Assembly (NCBI GenBank): GCA_004799545.1
Contig: SSMU01000030.1
Coordinates: 186,001-250,000, forward strand
Direction: 5' to 3'
DNA from: Phenylobacterium sp.
GTDB lineage: Bacteria; Pseudomonadota; Alphaproteobacteria; Caulobacterales; Caulobacteraceae
Length of the DNA stretch: 64,000 bases
Both the position numbers and the translations under genes were made by a program. Every line of letters starts with the position of its first letter. Position 1 is the stretch's first letter. The notes under the pieces are model-generated. The model was given only the letters and a program-made list of their open reading frames with translations. It was not told the DNA's origin and ran no database searches. Below are positions 1-7,249 of this stretch, one piece after another.

Positions 1-296
1 GCGTTGGGATCGGTGGGCTTGCTGCCCTCCTTGAACTCCCGGGCCATCTCCGATTCCTCGGCCTTCACCGCGTCCGGCGGCATGACCAGCGAGGCGCCGA
101 ACTTCTTGTCGCGGATCATCGGGGTGAGGGTCGCATTGGTCCAGTCGCCCGACAGGTCCGGCTGGCCGAAGGCGGTGCGCGGGGCCACGAAGGCGGCGTC
201 CGACTTGGCCGGCGCGGCGGCGGCCGGCAGGGCGGCGGAGATCGCCAGCGGCGCGCACAGGGCGGTGCTGAGGGCGAGAAGGACGGCGCGTTTCAA
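1..296 (-). CDS. Secreted protein of unknown function, 3' end cut by window
   Basis: The frame opens with a TTG (294-296) preceded by a GGGAGAG ribosome-binding site and runs off the window start, so only about 98 residues are visible. They begin with a signal peptide (KR, hydrophobic stretch to about residue 22, then Ala/Pro). A segment reading FGQPDLSGDWTNATLTP follows. A PDLSG-x-W motif just after the signal peptide is common in uncharacterised exported proteins of sphingomonads and Acidobacteria; I do not know its function. It points away from the TetR gene and may belong to the same periplasmic oxidation locus, but that is inference from position only. Confidence 0.6.
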   Translation of the reverse strand, partial: MKRAVLLALSTALCAPLAISAALPAAAAPAKSDAAFVAPRTAFGQPDLSGDWTNATLTPMIRDKKFGASLVMPPDAVKAEESEMAREFKEGSKPTDPN

Positions 297-426
297 GGAC
301 AGCTCTCCCGATAATGTCGGCGTGGTTCAAAAATATGCGGCGTACTTAGCCTTCGATTTTACGAGCGGTGTGTCGGCGCGGCAATCTTTCCGAACCGCAT
401 GAGGCGATTTGTTCGTCGCCGCCGGC

Positions 427-1029
427 CTACGACGCCGGCCCACCCGGCTCCAGGCCGGCGGGGGGCTGGCGCTGCAGGGCCCCCACCGGCGTCAGCACGG
501 TGCGCTCGATGATCTCCCCCATGGCCTCGGCGTCGACCCGGTCCAGGTTGCGCAGCCACCAGGCCAGCAGGTTGAGGATCGAAGAGACCACGTGGAACAG
601 CACCAACTCGTCCAGGGCGCTTTCCGGGACACGGCCGCGGGCCTGGGCGACCGTGGCGAGCGTCTGGCGCAGCATCTCGGCGCGCACGGTGTCTCCGGCC
701 CCCCCGGCGATCAGCGCCCGGTGGATCGGCAGGTGGTCCTCGACGAAGGCGCAGAGCGAGCGGGCGGCGGCGAGCCGGTCCTTCTGGCGCAGCAGGGGCC
801 GCACCTGCTCCAGGAAGGCCCGCGTCAGCTGGTCGGCCACGTCGGCCAGCAGGGCTTCCTTGTCGGCGTAGTGGCGGAAGAAGGTGGCGTAGCCGACCCC
901 GGCCCGCGCCGCGACCGCGCGGATGGTGATCGCTTCCAACGGCGCCTCGGAGGCCAGGTCGGTCATCGCCTGGCGGAGCGCCTCGCGGGTGCGCACCACA
1001 CGCGCGTCTTCCGAGATGATTGCGTCCAC
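427..1029 (-). CDS. TetR family transcriptional regulator
   Basis: The 200-residue product has an N-terminal helix-turn-helix of TetR type (about residues 8-55, with ITIRAVAARAGVGYATFFRHYADKEAL split over the recognition helix) and an all-helical C-terminal ligand/dimer domain. The GTG at 1027-1029 is chosen because GAAGG lies 7 bases upstream; the open frame continues further upstream only through non-coding sequence. A 25-bp palindrome 13 bp before the start and the divergent redox gene at 1145 make this the likely local repressor. TetR proteins bind DNA as dimers and release it on binding a small ligand. The ligand here is unknown; the neighbours suggest a substrate of periplasmic oxidation. 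Confidence 0.88.
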   Translation of the reverse strand: MDAIISEDARVVRTREALRQAMTDLASEAPLEAITIRAVAARAGVGYATFFRHYADKEALLADVADQLTRAFLEQVRPLLRQKDRLAAARSLCAFVEDHLPIHRALIAGGAGDTVRAEMLRQTLATVAQARGRVPESALDELVLFHVVSSILNLLAWWLRNLDRVDAEAMGEIIERTVLTPVGALQRQPPAGLEPGGPAS

Positions 1030-1041
1030 GGGCAAACCTTC

Positions 1042-1066
1042 GTTATGATACACTGTGTATCGTAAC
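1042..1066. promoter_or_regulatory. Putative TetR operator, 25-bp palindrome
   Basis: The core GATACACTGTGTATC (1047-1061) is a perfect inverted repeat around a single T. It extends to 1042 and 1066 with only one mismatched pair (1046/1062). It sits in the 115-bp gap between the divergent tetR and redox genes, the classic place for autoregulation plus control of the neighbour. Confidence 0.72.
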
Positions 1067-1144
1067 TGGTCCGGGCGTGGCCAGGGTGATCTGCAGGGCG
1101 GCGGTGGGCGGCTGGGGCCGCGCGGCCAGCCTGGGAGGCAGGAT

Positions 1145-3211
1145 ATGACGGTTTCCAGGAAGAGCATGGCCCTGGCGGTTTCGGCCGCGGCCCTGGTGGC
1201 GGCCGCGATGGGCGGGATCGCGTTCGGGAGCTCCCGGGCCAAGGCCGACGCCGCGCCGGCGGCGGGACCGACCCAGGTCGGCGACTTCATGCTGGCCGAC
1301 CAGGACCTGCTGGCCAAGCAGCTCTACCGGATGGGCGACGCCAAGGCGGTGGTGATCGTCACCTACGCCAGGGGCGATGCGGCCCTGCGCGCCGACGCGC
1401 CCGGCCTGATGGCGCTGAAGGCGGCCTATGGCGCCAAGGGCGTCGAGTTCCTGGCCCTGGATTCCACCCTGGGCGACAAGCGGCCGCCGGTGATCGCCGA
1501 CGCCAAGGCGCTCGGCCTCGCGATGCCGATCCTGTTCGACTACGAGCAGCTGGTCGGCGAGGAGCTGGGCGTCACCCGCGCCGACGAGGCCATCGTCATC
1601 GACCCGCGGACCTGGTCCGTCGCCTACCGCGGTCCGGCCGCCGGCGCCCACGCCAAGGCCGCGATCGAAGGCTTGGTCGCGGGCGACAAGGTGGCCATGG
1701 CCGCCGAACCTTCCCACGGCGGCGTCATCGCCTTCCCGGAACGGGCCAGGCAGGCCGCCTTCGACAAGATCTCCTACGCCAGGACCATCGCCCCGATCAT
1801 CCAGGCCAAGTGCGCCGGCTGCCACCAGCCGGGCGGCGTCGCCCCCATGGCGCTCAACAGCTATGCGCAGATCAAGGGCTTCTCGCCGATGATCCGCGAG
1901 GTGATCCGCACCCGGCGCATGCCGCCCTTCCTGGCCGACGAGACCGTCGGCGCCTTCCAGGACGACGAGCGGCTGTCGGCCGAGCAGATGAAGACCCTGG
2001 TCCACTGGGTGGACGCCGGCGCGCCGCGTGGGGCCGGCGCCGATCCGCTGGCCAAGATCCACTTCCAGGCGGCGGAATGGCCGCTTGGCAAGCCCGACGT
2101 GGTGCTCAACGTCCCGCCGGCTCCGGTCCCGGCCTCGGGCGTGATGGAATACCAGCACCCCGTGGTCGAAAACAAAATGGCCGAGGGCCGGTGGATGAAG
2201 GCCACCACCTTCCGCATCTCCGACCGCGCCGTGGTGCACCACATCCTGACCGGCGTGGTGCCGGAGGGCTTCAAGCCCGGCGAACAGGTCTCCGAGGCCC
2301 GCTGGGGCGCTTCGCTCGGCGGCTACGGCCCGGGCCGCGGCTCCAACATCCAGCCCATCGACACCGGCGTCTGGGTGCCGCCCTCCGGCGGCGTCGCCTT
2401 CCAGAACCACTACACGCCCTATGGCAAGGAGACCGTCGAGAACACCCAGATGGGCCTCTACTTCTACGCCAAGGGCCAGGAGCCGAAGTACGTGCTCCGC
2501 ACCTTCGGCATCTTCGACTTCAACATCGAGATCCCGGCCAAGACCGAGATCCACCCGGAGACCGCCTACATCGCCTTCCCGAAGGACGCGATCCTCTACG
2601 GCATCACCCCGCACGCCCATAAGCGGGGCTCGTCCACCAAGGTCTCGATCCGCTATCCGGACGGCCACGAGGTGATGCTGCTGGCCCTGCCGCGCTACGA
2701 CTTCAACTGGCAGTACGAGTACTTCCTGAAGGACCCGCTGAAGGTCCCGGCCGGCTCGAAGGTCATCGCCCGCTGGACCTACGACAACTCGACCCGCAAC
2801 CCCGGCAACCCCGACCCCACCAAGGTCGTCCACTGGGGCGAGCAGACCTCCGACGAGATGCTGGCCACCTACCTGCACTATCGCTGGGTCGACGAGACGG
2901 TGAAGAAGCAGACGCCGGAGTACGAGACCGCCCTGCAGAACAACCTGCTGTTCGGCGTCCTCGACACCAACATCGACGGCCGCCTGGAGCCCGCCGAGCT
3001 GCACGGCAAGGCCGGCGAGATGCTCAAGAAGTACTTCGCCCTGATCGACACCGACCACGACGGCTACATCGAGCCCGCCGAGCTGGCCGCGGCCCAGAAG
3101 CTGCTGCCCAAGGGCCGGCGCGGCGGCGGCGGGGATCAAGGCCAAGGGGGCGCCATGCCGATGCCCATGCCGCCGGCCGACGCCAAGCCGGCGACGGTCG
3201 CCTCGCGCTGA
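1145..3211 (+). CDS. Redoxin-like / cytochrome c / type II copper monooxygenase-like / EF-hand fusion protein
   Basis: This 688-residue exported protein joins four modules. A signal peptide (1-35) leads into a redoxin-like fold (about 45-190) that lacks the usual cysteines. A cytochrome c domain follows, with one heme site CAGCH (C223, C226, H227). Then comes a region resembling peptidylglycine/dopamine-type copper monooxygenases, carrying all the expected ligand signatures: HH at 365-366, H422 in NHYTPYG, HxH at 490/492 in PHAHKRG, and M572 in SDEM. Two EF-hand calcium loops start at D607 and D635. C223 and C226 are the only cysteines. The ATG at 1145 follows GGGAGG. Known members of the copper family hydroxylate C-H bonds using external reductant; the built-in heme may supply electrons. 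The substrate is unknown. Confidence 0.85.
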   Translation: MTVSRKSMALAVSAAALVAAAMGGIAFGSSRAKADAAPAAGPTQVGDFMLADQDLLAKQLYRMGDAKAVVIVTYARGDAALRADAPGLMALKAAYGAKGVEFLALDSTLGDKRPPVIADAKALGLAMPILFDYEQLVGEELGVTRADEAIVIDPRTWSVAYRGPAAGAHAKAAIEGLVAGDKVAMAAEPSHGGVIAFPERARQAAFDKISYARTIAPIIQAKCAGCHQPGGVAPMALNSYAQIKGFSPMIREVIRTRRMPPFLADETVGAFQDDERLSAEQMKTLVHWVDAGAPRGAGADPLAKIHFQAAEWPLGKPDVVLNVPPAPVPASGVMEYQHPVVENKMAEGRWMKATTFRISDRAVVHHILTGVVPEGFKPGEQVSEARWGASLGGYGPGRGSNIQPIDTGVWVPPSGGVAFQNHYTPYGKETVENTQMGLYFYAKGQEPKYVLRTFGIFDFNIEIPAKTEIHPETAYIAFPKDAILYGITPHAHKRGSSTKVSIRYPDGHEVMLLALPRYDFNWQYEYFLKDPLKVPAGSKVIARWTYDNSTRNPGNPDPTKVVHWGEQTSDEMLATYLHYRWVDETVKKQTPEYETALQNNLLFGVLDTNIDGRLEPAELHGKAGEMLKKYFALIDTDHDGYIEPAELAAAQKLLPKGRRGGGGDQGQGGAMPMPMPPADAKPATVASR

Positions 3212-3282
3212 CACGCGCCGGCGATTGGTGCATTCTAGGCCGGCGTAAATCAGAAGCGGTCGCCGTCAGGCGGGGGGAAATC

Positions 3283-5208
3283 GTGTCGTCAATCCAGTCC
3301 AGGCTCCTGGGCCTCGCGCTTGCGGCCGCCGCGGCCGCGTCCCTGGCGGGCGCCGCCAACGCCCAAGCCGCCGCGCCCTCGGGCCAGGCGGTGTTCGAGA
3401 GCCGCTGCAAGGCCTGCCACGAGCCGCCGGTCGAGCGCGCCCCCGGCCGCGAGCAGCTGGCCCAGCGGCCGCAGGGCGACATCGAACGCGCCCTGACCAG
3501 CGGCATCATGGCCCCCATGGCCCAGGGCCTGACGCCCGCCGACATCCACGCGGTGGCCGCCTATCTGAGCTCGGTCGGCGCTGAGCCGCCGCGCGCCGCC
3601 GCGCCCTCCGGCCGCGAGATGCCGCAGATCGCCGTCAGGACCGGCCCGATCGGGACCGACCCGATGTGCGCCGCTCATCCGCCGATCAAGGCCATGCCCG
3701 GCGACTGGGCGACCACCGGCATCGACGACGCCTCGCGGCGCTTCCAACGCCACCCCGGACTCACCGCCGCCGACCTGCCGCGGCTGAAGCTCAAGTGGGC
3801 CTTCTCGATGACCGGCGGCGGCCAGCCCACCGTGGTCGGCGACTGGCTGTTCATCACCAACCGCTCGGGCAAGTTCTACGCCCTCGACGCCCGGACCGGC
3901 TGCGTCCACTGGACCGTGAACGACCTCGTCTCGCGCACCGCGCCGATCGTCATCCATTCGCCGATCGCGCCCTCCGGCTGGCTGACCATCGTCAGCGAGA
4001 GCGACCGGATCGTCCGCGCCTTCGACGCCCAGACCGGCCATGAGGTGTGGCGCTCCAAGCAGCTCGAGAGCCATCCGATCTCGGTGCTGACCGGCTCGCC
4101 GATCGTGGCGGGCGACAAGCTGCTGGTGCCGATCTCCTCGATCGAGGAGGCGGCGGCCATGAGCAAGGCCTACAGCTGCTGCACCTTCCGCGGCTCGCTG
4201 GCGGCGCTGGACCTGGCGACCGGCAAGCTGCTCTGGAAGACCTTCGTGATCGACGAGCCCGCGCGGGTGATCCGCGAGAAGGAGGGCGGGGCCAAGGTGC
4301 AGGGCCCGGCCGGCGCGGCCATCTGGTCGGCGCCCTCGATCGACCGCAAGCGCGGCCTGGTCTACGTGGTCACCGGCGACAGCTACACCGACGTCGAGAC
4401 CACCGGCGACGACTCCATCTTCGCCATCGAGATCGCGACGGGCAAGGTCCGCTGGCATCGCCAGGTGACGGAGCACGACAACTTCGTCATGGGCTGCGGC
4501 CCGGCCTCGGCCTCCGGCAACTGCCCGACCCCGCTCGGCCCCGACTACGATTTCGGCGCGACGCCGATCCTGATGAAGCTCGCGACCGGCAAGGACGTGG
4601 TGCTCGCCGGCCAGAAGTCGGGGATGGTCTATGGCCTCGACGCCGACAGCGGCGCCCTGTTGTGGAAGACCGCGGTGGGCGTCGGCTCGGCCCTCGGCGG
4701 GGTGGAATGGGGCATGGGGGCGGACGACAGGAAGCTTTATGTGCCGATTTCCGACCTCGGCGGCCTGTTCGCGCGGCCCGGCCATCCGGCCAACGGCAAG
4801 CCCGGCCTCTATGCGCTGAACCCGGCCAGCGGCGCCTTCGTCTGGCAGGCCCCGGCCCCGGACGCGCCCTGTCACTACGCCTCGGACAAGGACCGGCCCA
4901 GCCGCTGCTTCCGCAGCATATCCTCGGCGCCGGCGATCACGCCCGGCCTGGTGTTCGACGGCGGCCTCGACGGCTGGTTCCGCGTCTGGGACAGCGCCAC
5001 CGGCAAGGTGGTCTGGGAATATTCCACGACCGCCCAGACCTATGACACGGTCAACGGGATCAAGGGTCAGCCCGGCGGCGGCATCGACGGCCTGCCGGTC
5101 ACCGTGGCCCACGGCATGGTCTATCTGGTGAGCGGCAACAATGGCGCGGCGCGGGTGGGCTCCAACGGCGTCAACGTCCTGCTGGCCTTCTCGGTGGACG
5201 GCAAGTAG
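3283..5208 (+). CDS. Cytochrome c-PQQ quinoprotein dehydrogenase, polyvinyl-alcohol-dehydrogenase-like
   Basis: The 641-residue product has a signal peptide (1-28, ending ANAQA), a short cytochrome c domain with CKACH (C42, C45, H46) and then a beta-propeller of PQQ enzymes. The propeller shows repeated blade motifs such as YALDARTGCVHW, LAALDLATGKLLW, YGLDADSGALLW and RVWDSATGKVVW. The order cytochrome first, propeller second matches polyvinyl alcohol dehydrogenase (cytochrome) rather than methanol dehydrogenase. Such enzymes oxidise alcohols in the periplasm and pass electrons through heme to the respiratory chain. GTG start with a purine-rich GGGGGGAAA site just upstream. It follows the copper/heme fusion gene by 71 bp in the same direction, so the two are probably co-transcribed. 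Substrate unknown. Confidence 0.86.
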   Translation: MSSIQSRLLGLALAAAAAASLAGAANAQAAAPSGQAVFESRCKACHEPPVERAPGREQLAQRPQGDIERALTSGIMAPMAQGLTPADIHAVAAYLSSVGAEPPRAAAPSGREMPQIAVRTGPIGTDPMCAAHPPIKAMPGDWATTGIDDASRRFQRHPGLTAADLPRLKLKWAFSMTGGGQPTVVGDWLFITNRSGKFYALDARTGCVHWTVNDLVSRTAPIVIHSPIAPSGWLTIVSESDRIVRAFDAQTGHEVWRSKQLESHPISVLTGSPIVAGDKLLVPISSIEEAAAMSKAYSCCTFRGSLAALDLATGKLLWKTFVIDEPARVIREKEGGAKVQGPAGAAIWSAPSIDRKRGLVYVVTGDSYTDVETTGDDSIFAIEIATGKVRWHRQVTEHDNFVMGCGPASASGNCPTPLGPDYDFGATPILMKLATGKDVVLAGQKSGMVYGLDADSGALLWKTAVGVGSALGGVEWGMGADDRKLYVPISDLGGLFARPGHPANGKPGLYALNPASGAFVWQAPAPDAPCHYASDKDRPSRCFRSISSAPAITPGLVFDGGLDGWFRVWDSATGKVVWEYSTTAQTYDTVNGIKGQPGGGIDGLPVTVAHGMVYLVSGNNGAARVGSNGVNVLLAFSVDGK

Positions 5209-5215
5209 GCCCCGG

Positions 5216-6748
5216 CTAGGGCGTCCAGACCCGATCGACGCGGACGTAGCGGCGGCCGCCGAGGCCGCGGCCAGCCGCCAGCTCCTCCGGCGTTTCGGGC
5301 CGGATCGTCGGCGTCACCTTGATCACCTGGCCGCTCGGCAGGGTGATCCGCCCGGTCTGGCCCGAGGTGAGCGTCACCGAGCCGGAGGTCATCGGCTCGA
5401 GCCGGCCGTTGAGGCCCGCGGTGACCACCAACCGCTCGCCGTGCTGGGCGACGCGGGTGAACAGCTTGTAGCGGCTGCCGCCGCGGCGGATGTAGCCCAG
5501 CCGGTAGAAGGACTGCGAACCGAAGGCGGTGAGGTCGGTGGTCAGCGGCGCCCCGTCCGGATCGGTCATGGTCGCCAGCACCCGCACCGCTGAGCCGGGC
5601 TCGACCCAAGACCAGCGCGACAGGGTATGCACCCGCTGCGGCGGCCCGAAGGCGTCGGGCGGCAGCTGCTGATCCGTCGCGCTCGCCGGCAGGACCCGGC
5701 CGGTCACGGGGGAGGCCGCGCCCTCGGGCGCGAGCTCAGGCACGAGGTTGGCCGGGCGCGGAGCAATGGCGTGGCGGCCCGTGCGACGGGGCTTCGGCGC
5801 CGCGACGGTCGCCGGAGCCGGAGCCGGAGCCGGCGCCGACACTGGCGCGGGCGCGTCAGACGTCTCGGGAGCCGCCACGGCGAGCAGCTCAGCCGGCCGC
5901 GCGGCCCAGGCCGCACAGGCTCCGCCCAGCGCGATCGCCGCCACCGCCCCGGCCCCGGCCATATGGCGGCCGCGGCCGGGCGTGCGGCGCCCCAGCAGGC
6001 CGATGCGTTCGGCAAGGGGATGGAGGTCCTGCGCCGGCCAGTAGCAGCCGATCGGCAGGGGGCGGGCGGCGAGCTGGGTCTTCAGCATGGCCTCGGCGTA
6101 GGCGCGCCGCGCGGTCGGATGGGCGGCCACCACCTGGGCGTCGCAGGCCAATTCCTGGTCGATGCGGAGCTGGCGGGCGGCGAGGTGCACCAGCGGATTG
6201 AACCAGTTCACACAGCGGGCCAGCGCCACCAGGGCGTTGATCCGCGAGTCCTGCCGGGTGATGTGCGCCTGTTCATGCGCTAGCACGACTTGCTGCTCGC
6301 GCGGCGTGTAGCGGCGTTCGAAATCGTTGGGGGTGACGATGCGCGGCTTGAGGACGCCGATCACCGCCGGGCCGGCGCGACCGGCCCGCGCCGCACGGCC
6401 GAACTGCGCCTGGCGCCAGGTCAGGTGGGCGAGGCTGGCGGCGAGGCCCGTGAGCCACAGGCCGACCAGCCACGGCCCGGCGTCGAGGCCGCGGGCCGCT
6501 GCTGAGACGCCGGAGGTCGCAGAGGTCACGATGTCGACGGCCTGGGCTGGCGCGGCGGCGACGGCGACCGTCACCACCCGGACGGGGGCCAGCATGGCCA
6601 GGGCCGCCAGCGGGGCCAGCGACCACAGGCCGTAGGCGACCCGGGCGCCGAACAGCCGCCGGACCGGCAGGCGCAGGGCCAGGGCCACAGCGATTGCGGC
6701 CGTCACCGCCAGGTTGACCCGCAGCAGGGCGAGCAGGAGGTCAGCCAC
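5216..6748 (-). CDS. M56 family membrane metalloprotease (BlaR1/MecR1-like)
   Basis: 510 residues. Two N-terminal membrane segments (about 5-25 and 38-60), another near 95-110, then a cytoplasmic zinc protease domain with HEQAH at 158-162 and a further membrane segment near 265-285. These are the M56 hallmarks. The C-terminal region after residue 300 is Ala/Pro-rich and ends in a small beta-rich domain; no penicillin-binding domain is visible, so this is not a beta-lactam sensor of the classical type. The GTG start overlaps the end of the BlaI-type gene by 8 bp. In characterised BlaR1 systems the protease destroys or inactivates the BlaI repressor after sensing an external signal; the same pairing is likely here. 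Confidence 0.85.
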   Translation of the reverse strand: MADLLLALLRVNLAVTAAIAVALALRLPVRRLFGARVAYGLWSLAPLAALAMLAPVRVVTVAVAAAPAQAVDIVTSATSGVSAAARGLDAGPWLVGLWLTGLAASLAHLTWRQAQFGRAARAGRAGPAVIGVLKPRIVTPNDFERRYTPREQQVVLAHEQAHITRQDSRINALVALARCVNWFNPLVHLAARQLRIDQELACDAQVVAAHPTARRAYAEAMLKTQLAARPLPIGCYWPAQDLHPLAERIGLLGRRTPGRGRHMAGAGAVAAIALGGACAAWAARPAELLAVAAPETSDAPAPVSAPAPAPAPATVAAPKPRRTGRHAIAPRPANLVPELAPEGAASPVTGRVLPASATDQQLPPDAFGPPQRVHTLSRWSWVEPGSAVRVLATMTDPDGAPLTTDLTAFGSQSFYRLGYIRRGGSRYKLFTRVAQHGERLVVTAGLNGRLEPMTSGSVTLTSGQTGRITLPSGQVIKVTPTIRPETPEELAAGRGLGGRRYVRVDRVWTP

Positions 6749-7145
6749 CGCCGCTCTCCTCGTCCCCCTGATCCTCCTCCAGGGCCGCGATCAGGGTCTT
6801 CAGGTGCTGGATGTCCTTCGGCGTCAGCGCCCGGTGCTCGGCGAAGTTGGCGACCAGGGGCGCGACCTCACCGGCGAACAGCCGGTCCACCAGGCTCTGG
6901 CTCTCCGACTGGACGTAGCTCGTCCGGGTGATCAGCGGCCGATAGAGGTAGCCGCCCGGCTCCCGCGCGCCTTCGATGGCCTTCTTCTTCAGCAGGCGGG
7001 TGATCAGGGTCTTCACCGTGCCGGGGGCCCAGCCTTGCGCCTCGCCCACCTCGGCCACCACGCCGTCGGCGGTGAGCGGACCCAGCCGCCACAGCGCCTC
7101 CATGATCTGGCTCTCGGCTCCGGAAATCCGCACGCCCGTCCTCAT
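6741..7145 (-). CDS. BlaI/MecI/CopY family transcriptional repressor
   Basis: The 134-residue protein has the winged-helix domain of this family (about 8-75: AESQIMEALW, APGTVKTLITRLLKKKAI) and a C-terminal dimerisation tail. It is a little longer than Staphylococcus BlaI. It is the first gene of a two-gene unit with the M56 protease and diverges from a TonB-dependent receptor gene. Two palindromic sites with TACA/TGTA half-sites lie between the divergent starts, fitting BlaI-family operators. Inference: it represses itself, the protease and probably the receptor. Confidence 0.9.
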   Translation of the reverse strand: MRTGVRISGAESQIMEALWRLGPLTADGVVAEVGEAQGWAPGTVKTLITRLLKKKAIEGAREPGGYLYRPLITRTSYVQSESQSLVDRLFAGEVAPLVANFAEHRALTPKDIQHLKTLIAALEEDQGDEESGGG

Positions 7146-7161
7146 CTGATCGATTACCGAA

Positions 7162-7175
7162 AATACACGTGTATT
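7162..7175. promoter_or_regulatory. Putative BlaI-type operator 1
   Basis: AATACACGTGTATT is a perfect 14-bp palindrome with TACA/TGTA half-sites, typical of BlaI/MecI operators. It lies 17 bp upstream of the BlaI-type start. Confidence 0.7.
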
Positions 7176-7185
7176 CTGATCGAGA

Positions 7186-7197
7186 ATACATCTGTAT
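7186..7197. promoter_or_regulatory. Putative BlaI-type operator 2
   Basis: ATACATCTGTAT repeats the ATACA/TGTAT half-sites with two unpaired central bases. Its centre is 23 bp from that of operator 1, about two helical turns. CTGATCGA also occurs twice around the pair (7146-7153 and 7176-7183). Confidence 0.6.
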
Positions 7198-7249
7198 CAT
7201 ACGCCTCGCCGCCGGGTTGGCCAGCGGCGCATCATGAGGAATTGGTAAG

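Noticed and set aside
1043..3214. 723-codon open frame on the minus strand opposite the copper/heme fusion gene
   Set aside because: Low-complexity Gly/Val/Leu/His/Arg translation without domains; it comes from the high-GC third codon positions of the real gene.
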